Shown here one piece after another: positions 1 to 4,875 of a stretch of DNA of 9,544 nt. Source of the stretch: DATILI01 sp035476635. GTDB lineage: Bacteria > Pseudomonadota > Gammaproteobacteria > Burkholderiales > Burkholderiaceae_C. The notes beneath the pieces were generated by a model. That model searched no databases. It saw only the letters and a program-made list of their open reading frames with translations, and was not told where the DNA came from. Both the position numbers and the translations under genes were made by a program. Where the stretch lies: the NCBI GenBank assembly GCA_035476635.1, contig DATILI010000092.1, positions 1-9,544 of the forward strand, read 5' to 3'. Within the stretch, counting starts at the first letter, position 1, and each line of letters opens with the position of its first letter.

Positions 1-446
1 ACCACGGCGATGCCGGTGGCCGCCGAGAGGAAGTTCTGCACCGACAGCGCCAGCATCTGCGTCAGGTAGCTCATGGTGGCTTCGCCTGCGTAGCCCTGCC
101 AGTTGGTGTTGGAGACAAAGCTCACGGCGGTATTGAAAGCCGAGTCTGGCGACACCGCCGCCATGCCTTGCGGGTTCAGGGGCAGCATGCCTTGCAGCCG
201 CTGCAGCAGATACAGCGCGAAGAGGCCCATAGCATTGAAGGCCAGCAGCGCCAGCGCGTATTGCGACCAGTGCATCGATTGCTCGGCCGAAGTACCGGCA
301 AGGCGATAGAGGGGTTTTTCCGCCCGCAGCATCCAGGCCGGCAGCCGGCCCGCGCACAACGCCGCCAGCCAGCGGCCCAGCGGCCAGGAGGCGACGAGCA
401 GAACGACGAGGAAGAGGGCCAGCAGGCTCCAGGCACCGCTGCTCAT
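1..446 (-). CDS. kdpA: Potassium-transporting ATPase subunit A, N-terminal part (cut by window edge)
   Basis: KdpA is the K+-binding, channel-like membrane subunit of the KdpFABC P-type ATPase, which takes up potassium at very low external concentration. Only the first 148 residues lie in the window; the rest runs off the left edge. The N-terminus is a hydrophobic helix (residues 6-20). Residues 60-84 form a second helix, and residues 99-132 carry the family signature PDSAFNTAVSFVSNTNWQ followed by GYAGE and MSYLTQM, the first selectivity-filter loop. The ATG at 446-444 is preceded by GAGGAG five bases upstream, inside the end of kdpF, and it overlaps the kdpF stop codon by one base (TGATG), so translation is coupled. 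No damage is visible. The identification rests on this conserved loop together with the neighbouring kdpF. Confidence 0.96.
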   Translation of the reverse strand, partial: MSSGAWSLLALFLVVLLVASWPLGRWLAALCAGRLPAWMLRAEKPLYRLAGTSAEQSMHWSQYALALLAFNAMGLFALYLLQRLQGMLPLNPQGMAAVSPDSAFNTAVSFVSNTNWQGYAGEATMSYLTQMLALSVQNFLSAATGIAV

Positions 447-544
447 CAAAACTCCTCGGCGCAGATCAGCGCATAGACCAGGTAGGCCAGCAGAATCACG
501 GCGCACATGCCGCCGAAGCCATAAAGAACTTCAAGGCTGTTCAT
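446..544 (-). CDS. kdpF: KdpF small membrane subunit of the Kdp ATPase
   Basis: This 32-residue, single-helix protein starts MNSLEVLYGFGG and ends ALICAEEF, with a hydrophobic core at about residues 8-28. Length and position directly before kdpA match KdpF (29 residues in E. coli), which is known to stabilise the KdpABC complex in the lipid bilayer. Its ATG overlaps the stop of the preceding micro-ORF (ATGA), and its own TGA overlaps the kdpA ATG by one base. GGGAG lies seven bases before the start. It is too short to be identified by residue conservation alone; the call depends on hydrophobicity plus operon position. Confidence 0.9.
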   Translation of the reverse strand: MNSLEVLYGFGGMCAVILLAYLVYALICAEEF

Positions 545-645
545 GAGCGGCTCCCTTGCGGGCGATGCAGCTTCTGCAGACCCCGGACCAACAAGACCAT
601 CGCACCCCAGAACAGGGCGGCGGCGCCGACAAATACGATATCCAT
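541..645 (-). CDS. 34-residue membrane micro-ORF leading the kdp operon
   Basis: This reading frame runs ATG 645-643 to TGA 543-541 and encodes MDIVFVGAAALFWG, then AMVLLVRGLQKLHR, ending PQGSRS. A strong AGGAG ribosome binding site lies six bases upstream of the ATG, and the stop overlaps the kdpF start as ATGA, so it is very probably translated and coupled to kdpF. One transmembrane helix (about residues 3-21) is followed by a short basic cytoplasmic tail (RGLQKLHR). Proteins of this size before kdpF occur in other proteobacteria and are, as far as I recall, often given vague potassium-transporter names. No function is established that I know of. It could be an extra Kdp subunit, a regulator of assembly, or a translational leader for kdpF. 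Confidence 0.78.
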   Translation of the reverse strand: MDIVFVGAAALFWGAMVLLVRGLQKLHRPQGSRS

Positions 646-722
646 TTCTCACTCCTGCGAATCAAGACAGGGGGAGCTTAGGTTTGGTGGCGTAAAAACG
701 GGGCACAAAGGCGGATGGCGGC

Positions 723-728
723 TGTCAA
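723..728 (-). promoter_or_regulatory. Possible -35 element of the kdp promoter
   Basis: The minus strand reads TTGACA, a perfect sigma-70 -35 hexamer, 78 bases upstream of the first kdp ORF. At the normal 17-base spacing the -10 position is GC-rich (about TGCCCC) and does not resemble TATAAT. That fits an activator-dependent promoter but could equally mean the hexamer is there by chance. The putative KdpE site sits just upstream. Confidence 0.3.
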
Positions 729-748
729 GAAAGCGTAAATGCGGCTTT

Positions 749-773
749 CATTTTTACGGTTTCTTTACACTCC
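749..773 (-). promoter_or_regulatory. Putative KdpE operator for the kdp operon
   Basis: The plus strand reads CATTTTTA, CGG, TTTCTTTACAC, TCC. As I recall the E. coli KdpE-binding site of kdpFABC, 20 of the 25 positions are identical. It contains two TTTAC half-sites (753-757 and 764-768) 11 bp apart, the helical spacing expected for an OmpR/PhoB-family dimer. On the kdp side it lies about 21 bp upstream of a perfect TTGACA, which would put it at roughly -57 to -81, close to the E. coli position. I am not certain that its orientation relative to kdp transcription matches E. coli. It also lies 79 bp before the kup start codon, so an effect on kup is possible. KdpE itself is outside the window. 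Confidence 0.62.
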
Positions 774-852
774 ATGTCCCACACTGGCAGCCGCAACAAC
801 ATCAAGTCATGCGGTGGGACTCGGTGCATCGACTTGTCTGCAAGGAACCTGA

Positions 853-2721
853 ATGGAACATCCCAAGTCCACCCTCGCCGGTCTGACCGTGGGCGCCATC
901 GGCGTGGTCTACGGCGACATCGGCACCAGCGTGCTGTATGCCCTCAAGGAGGTTTTTGCCTCTGGGCATGTGCCATTCACCTCCGAAAACGTGCACGGCA
1001 TCCTGTCCATGTTCTTCTGGACCTTGACCGTCATCGTGTCGATCAAGTACGTGGTGCTCATCCTGCGCGCGGACAACCACGGCGAAGGCGGAACGGCGGC
1101 GCTGCTGGCGCTGGCATCCAACGCTGTCAAGGACAAGCCGGCGTTGCGCCAGCGCCTGCTGGTCGTCGGCATGTTCGGGGCCGCGCTGTTCTATGGCGAC
1201 GGTGTCATCACGCCGGCCATCTCGGTGCTGTCTGCCGTCGAGGGCCTGGAAATCGTCTCGCCGCGGTTCAAGGACTATGTGATTCCCGTGACGCTGCTGG
1301 TGTTGGTGCTGCTGTTCCTGGTGCAAAAGCATGGGACCGGCGGCATCGGCAAGTTCTTCGGGCCGATCACGCTGGCCTGGTTTCTCGCAATTGGCGCATT
1401 GGGGCTGGCCCAGGTGGCATCGAACCCGCAAATCCTGTGGTCCCTGAGCCCGCACTATGCCCTGGGGTTCATGCTGGCCAACCCTGGAACCACCTTCCTG
1501 CTGCTGGGGGCGATCGTGCTCTGCGTCACAGGCGCGGAGGCGCTGTATGCGGACCTGGGCCACTTCGGCAAGAGGCCGATACGCCTGGCCTGGTTCTCCA
1601 TCGTGATGCCGGCCTTGACCCTGAACTATTTCGGCCAGGGCGCCCTGCTGTTGAAGAATCCCGAGGCCGTGAAGAATCCCTTTTACCTGATGACCCCGGA
1701 CTGGGCCTTGCTTCCCATGGTGGCGCTGGCCACGATGGCGACGGTGATTGCGTCCCAAGCGCTCATCTCCGGCGCATTCAGCGCGACCAAGCAAATCATC
1801 CAGCTCGGCTACTTGCCGCGCATGCAGATCATTCACACCAGCGAGCAGGACACGGGGCAGATTTACATCCCGTTCGTTAACTGGGCGCTGTTCGCCGCCA
1901 TCGTCGTCGCCGTGCTGATGTTCAAGTCTTCAAGCGCCTTGGCAACGGCCTATGGCATCGCCGTCTGCGGCAACATGATCATCACGACCGTGCTGACGTT
2001 CTATGTCATCCGCTATGAATGGAAATACTCCCTGGCCCTTTGCATTTTGGCTACCGGGTGCTTCTTCCTGGTGGATGCGGCTTTTCTTTCCTCGAATATG
2101 CTGAAGTTTGCCGACGGAGGCTGGTTTCCGATCGTCATTGCAGGCGCCATCTTCACCTTGATGGCGACCTGGAAGGAGGGGCGCCAGCTGCTCAAGCTCA
2201 AGCAGCGCGAAGACGCCATCGAGTTGCGCGCCTTCCTGGCCTCGGTATTCGCCGAGCCGCCGGCGCGCGTTGCACGTACCGCGGTGTTCCTGACCGCGGA
2301 GCCATTCACCGTGCCGAACGCATTCCTGCACAACCTCAAGCACAACAGCGTGCTGCACGCGCAAAACCTTTTCGTCACCGTGCGCAACCACGAGCTGCCG
2401 CTGGTGCCAGCGAAGGAGCGCCTGGAAGTCGAGGCGCTTGGCAATGGCTGCTGGCAGGTCGTGATCCACTACGGGTTCAAGGACAACCCGGACGTTCCCG
2501 CCGCGCTACGGCAGATGCAGGAGCTGGGCTGCGCGACCGACCCCATGTTGACCAGCTACTTCCTTTCGCGCGACATCGTGGTACCGACGATCGGCGGCGG
2601 TATGGCGCAATGGCGCGAAAAGCTGTTCGCGCAGATGCACCACAACGCCAGCGCCGCCGCGGATTTCCTGGCCCTGCCGACCAATGGCGTGGTGGAGCTG
2701 GGCGGGAAGGTGGAGATCTAG
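853..2721 (+). CDS. kup: Kup-family potassium uptake protein (K+/H+ symporter)
   Basis: This 622-residue integral membrane protein is full length for the Kup/TrkD (KUP/HAK/KT) family. Kup takes up K+ with protons across the inner membrane and in E. coli matters most at low pH. Visible signatures are GDIGTSVLYALKE at 21-33, RADNHGEGG at 72-80, FYGDGVITPAISVLSAVEG at 113-131, then LVQKHGTGGIGKFFGPIT, GAEALYADLGHFGKRPIR and LNYFGQGALLL. About twelve hydrophobic helices are followed by a hydrophilic cytoplasmic C-terminus from about residue 445, including LHNLKHNSVLH. The ATG at 853 has AAGGA six bases upstream. Residue 27 is Val where many members have Pro (GDIGTSPLY); I believe this Val form is common in betaproteobacteria. 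It is divergent from kdp, with the putative KdpE operator in between. I see no clear -10 sequence for kup. Confidence 0.97.
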   Translation: MEHPKSTLAGLTVGAIGVVYGDIGTSVLYALKEVFASGHVPFTSENVHGILSMFFWTLTVIVSIKYVVLILRADNHGEGGTAALLALASNAVKDKPALRQRLLVVGMFGAALFYGDGVITPAISVLSAVEGLEIVSPRFKDYVIPVTLLVLVLLFLVQKHGTGGIGKFFGPITLAWFLAIGALGLAQVASNPQILWSLSPHYALGFMLANPGTTFLLLGAIVLCVTGAEALYADLGHFGKRPIRLAWFSIVMPALTLNYFGQGALLLKNPEAVKNPFYLMTPDWALLPMVALATMATVIASQALISGAFSATKQIIQLGYLPRMQIIHTSEQDTGQIYIPFVNWALFAAIVVAVLMFKSSSALATAYGIAVCGNMIITTVLTFYVIRYEWKYSLALCILATGCFFLVDAAFLSSNMLKFADGGWFPIVIAGAIFTLMATWKEGRQLLKLKQREDAIELRAFLASVFAEPPARVARTAVFLTAEPFTVPNAFLHNLKHNSVLHAQNLFVTVRNHELPLVPAKERLEVEALGNGCWQVVIHYGFKDNPDVPAALRQMQELGCATDPMLTSYFLSRDIVVPTIGGGMAQWREKLFAQMHHNASAAADFLALPTNGVVELGGKVEI

Positions 2722-2735
2722 GAATAGTCTTCACC

Positions 2736-2754
2736 GCCGCTGCTCATCAGCGGC
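2736..2754 (+). terminator. Hairpin just after kup (possible terminator, no T tract)
   Basis: GCCGCTG, loop CTCAT, CAGCGGC form a perfect 7-bp GC-rich stem starting 14 bases after the kup stop codon. The following bases are not T-rich, so this is not a standard intrinsic terminator. It could still stabilise the mRNA 3' end or work with Rho. A very similar hairpin recurs at 2896-2913. Confidence 0.35.
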
Positions 2755-2895
2755 TCAGCGCGGCTTCGCACAAACACTTCGGCCAGGCGCAGTCCTCGTT
2801 GGACAAGACTTATCAGCGCACTCAAAAGTGAACGATTGTTAATCTTCGCCGTAACCCCTTGTCATGATTGAGGCGGTGCATTTCTAATGCCTGCG

Positions 2896-2913
2896 GGCCG
2901 CTGCATAGCGGCC
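2896..2913 (+). repeat. Second, near-copy hairpin just before the adhesin start
   Basis: GGCCGCT, loop GCAT, AGCGGCC form a perfect 7-bp stem ending two bases before the ATG at 2916. It resembles the hairpin at 2736-2754 (both are GCCGCTGC ... AT ... AGCGGC). No T tract follows. If translation starts at 2916 the stem would cover the ribosome binding region; if it starts at 2973 it lies in the leader. It may also be a remnant of a dispersed palindromic repeat. Confidence 0.35.
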
Positions 2914-2915
2914 TC

Positions 2916-3713
2916 ATGCCAGTCAGCTTCAGGCTGGTCATCAATCAAATCAAGAATTCAGCGAGGGTCTTCATGACACATCTCGGTTCTGCCGGGGCGC
3001 AATACGTGCGTCCGATTGCTTCGGCCATCGCTGCGTCGCCGTCATTGCGCAATCGTGACTACACGCCGCGCTGGACCATTGTCGTGGGCCGTGCGCTGCT
3101 GGGAACGCTGCTGGTCTCGAATGTCCTGTGGGCGCATGCGCAAACGCAAAGCCCACTGCCACCAATCCAGCCGCGCATCCCGATCGCCGACCCGAACGCG
3201 CCTTTGACGTTCCGCCCCTCGGTCAGCACGCTGGGCAGTGGCGCGGCGCTGGTCAACATCACTGCGCCGAACGCGGCCGGCATGTCGCTGAATCAGTACC
3301 AGCGCTTTGACGCGCCAGCAGCGGGCGTCGTGCTCAACAACAGCCAGGCCGGCGGAACGGCGCTGTTGGGCAGCGGCGTCAGCGCCAATGGCCTGACTAT
3401 CAACCCGGCCGGCGACTTCATCAATGAGTCCACCGTGCAGGTCAATGGCGGCATCGCCATCAGCGCGCGCAACATCCAAAGCAACCTGACGACGGTCGGC
3501 GGCATCGCCAGCACCGGCAAACTCGACCTCGCCGCCACCCAGAAGATCGAGCTTGGCGCGCAAGGCGTCGTTACATCCAAGGCCGACACCACGATGGCTG
3601 CCGCACAAGGCCTGACCAACGCCGGCAGCCTGAACAGCGGCGCAGCCTTGACCTACTCGGGTACCAGATGGAACGTATGTGCTCTATCGACCCGCTGGAC
3701 AAGCCAGCAATAA
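2916..3713 (+). pseudogene. Truncated TpsA/CdiA (filamentous-haemagglutinin type) adhesin, N-terminal remnant
   Basis: An intact TpsA/CdiA has thousands of residues and is exported through a TpsB/CdiB outer-membrane partner; this frame stops after 265 residues counted from 2916. It starts with an extended-signal-peptide-like stretch (FRLVINQIKNSARV, residues 5-18) and a long Sec signal (GRALLGTLLVSNVLWAHA-QTQ, cleavage about residue 76). The beginning of the TPS domain follows, with LVNITAPNAAGMSLNQYQRF at 112-131 and VVLNNSQAGG. The usual NPNL and NPxGI motifs are missing, and the frame passes directly into adhesin repeat sequence (GDFINESTVQVNGGIAISARN). This implies an in-frame internal deletion near residues 150-162. 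At about 3660 adhesin homology ends and the frame shifts against the downstream toxin tail. The open frame extends up to a TTG at 2868. ATG 2973 has GAGGG five bases upstream and is an alternative start, but it would lose the extended signal region. No TpsB/CdiB partner lies in the window. Confidence 0.8.
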
Positions 3714-3810
3714 GACAGATCCTTCCACCGCGACCGTGGAAGTTAACAATCCCGACATTCGCACGGTCAATCGCAATGAACCTGCGAAATTCAAATTTCC
3801 TCAGAGATGA
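3652..3810 (+). pseudogene. C-terminal tail of a CdiA-type toxin domain (remnant)
   Basis: This frame is +1 relative to the adhesin remnant and is open from a TGA at 3649-3651 to the TGA at 3808-3810. It encodes PTRVPDGTYVLYRPAGQA, then SNKTDPSTATVEVNNPDI and RTVNRNEPAKFKFPQR. The stop codon overlaps the ATG of the next gene (ATGA), the normal arrangement of a CdiA-CT toxin end with its cdiI immunity gene. The protein-like composition and the exact fit to the immunity start argue that it was coding. The N-terminal part of the toxin, including any catalytic centre, and the VENN-type pretoxin region are absent, so the activity cannot be named. The break lies near the GGTACC at 3660-3665, where adhesin repeat and toxin tail are joined out of frame. 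Confidence 0.62.
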
Positions 3811-4253
3811 AAAATACACAACATACGCTCCTTCTTGAGTATCAAAGGTCTTTGATCTACTTGGCGCTTGATGAAAAGTCAGTGTCGTCGATGCTTCCTG
3901 GATATGCTGGAGGAGGTTACACGGGCGATGTTGAAAGATGGCGGAATGCTGCGCTAGGTTTTCTTTGGCGCAATCTTTCGAGTGGCTTGATAGCTGTGAG
4001 TGTTCCGACGCCTCTAGTTCCAACGTCGATGCCTTCGCTTGATCTCTATTCTCTTTTTGCACGTGCTTCGCAGAACCTGGAAGACGAAAGAGAGTTCAAT
4101 TTGTGGAACGCCGTGCAATTTTCCGGAACTGCACATTTGACGAGAATGTTGAGAGATCATGCATTGTGCGATTGGAGCTTTTATTCTGGTGCGCTCAATA
4201 TCGAGTTGATCAGAGCGTTGCTCAAAACATATGGAAATCGGGGTCGGAAATAG
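3807..4253 (+). CDS. CdiI-like immunity protein, orphan
   Basis: This is an intact 148-residue soluble protein without signal peptide or membrane helix, starting MKNTQHTLLLEYQRSLIYLA and ending KTYGNRGRK. Base composition is visibly more AT-rich than the flanking genes, as is usual for transferred CDI cassettes. Its ATG overlaps the stop of the toxin tail (ATGA) and no good Shine-Dalgarno sequence precedes it, so it was probably translated by coupling to the toxin message. Features include a Trp-rich middle (WRNAALGFLWRNLSSGLI, about residues 45-62) and FNLWNAVQFSGTAHLTRML, consistent with a small helical fold. I do not recognise a named immunity family. The role is inferred from position: it would neutralise the toxin whose last residues lie just upstream. 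It may now protect against sibling cells that still carry the toxin, or be decaying. Confidence 0.7.
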   Translation: MKNTQHTLLLEYQRSLIYLALDEKSVSSMLPGYAGGGYTGDVERWRNAALGFLWRNLSSGLIAVSVPTPLVPTSMPSLDLYSLFARASQNLEDEREFNLWNAVQFSGTAHLTRMLRDHALCDWSFYSGALNIELIRALLKTYGNRGRK

Positions 4254-4323
4254 GGGGCACGGAAATCGCTGAAATCGAGATCAAATTTCGATTAGGTGAT
4301 TCCGATCCCACGCCCCATCGACT

Positions 4324-4875
4324 ATGAACTTTCTAGATTGGCCTGCACGCAAGGCAGCAAATTTTCTGTGCACTCTGGTCCTCTCGATTGCCGCCTCGGG
4401 CAGCGCGAGCGCTAGCGAGCCCGTGATCGGGGGCACCGGCCAAGGCAACGTGGTGACGCAAGGCGCGGAGCTGCTGGCCAAAGACCGCGTGAGCGTGAGC
4501 GGCAACGCCGTGGACCTGCAAGCCGTGGACAACACGCGCGACAGCACGTACCACATGGACTCCAAGAGCATCGTGGTGGGCGCGCGACCGGCCGGAGCAC
4601 TGGGCGCCATCATCAACCAGGCGACCGAAGCGTATGAAGGCAGCAAGAACGGCGCAAGCGACCGGCTGGTATCCGCCAACGCGCTCAAGGCGGGCTATGA
4701 CGCCTACAAGTTCGCCAACAAAGTGAACGACATGGTTGCCGCTGGCGACCTGGAAGGTGCGGCCGACAAGATAGGCGAAGGCATCGGTGTGCAGGTGTAC
4801 TTCGGGGTTAGCAAGAGCAGCCAGGACTCCGAGTCCCAATCAAGCAGGTTCTTCGCGTTGCAGCCAAATCAATGA
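4324..4875 (+). pseudogene. Internal fragment of FhaB/CdiA repeat region with acquired N-terminus
   Basis: From about residue 35 the 183-codon frame is typical haemagglutinin/CdiA sequence: GTGQGNVVTQGAELLAKDRV, then VDLQAVDNTRDSTYHMDSKS, AIINQATEAYEG, ANALKAGYDAYKFAN and IGVQVYFGVSKSSQDSESQS. In complete adhesins such blocks sit deep inside a multi-thousand-residue protein. Here the homology stops at about 4840 and a short unrelated tail (RFFALQPNQ) follows. The first ~30 codons (RKAANFLCTLVLSIAASGSASA) look by chance or by fusion like a secretion signal, but no ribosome binding site precedes the ATG. The 3' end overlaps the convergent GGDEF-EAL gene by 7 bases. It is best read as debris of the same or a second adhesin, left after recombination between CDI cassettes. 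The 70 bases between the immunity gene and this ATG show nothing recognisable. Confidence 0.75.

Noticed and set aside
764..769. TTTACA as a -35 element for kup
   Set aside because: No -10-like hexamer occurs at 16-18 bases downstream, and the bases are better explained as a half-site of the KdpE-like operator.
774..1880. Long open frames on both strands overlapping kup (368 codons plus, 344 codons minus)
   Set aside because: They are shadows of kup, with low-complexity Arg/Gln/His-rich translations and no family motif.
4254..4323. Repeated GAAATCG words and a weak AATCGA/TCGATT stem after the immunity gene
   Set aside because: The words are short and AT-rich and the stem has no T tract; it is not distinguishable from chance or leftover cassette sequence.
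4103..4327. A 74-codon plus-strand frame overlapping the end of the immunity gene
   Set aside because: It has no ribosome binding site and no recognisable features, and the overlapping immunity frame has the stop/start coupling expected of a real gene.
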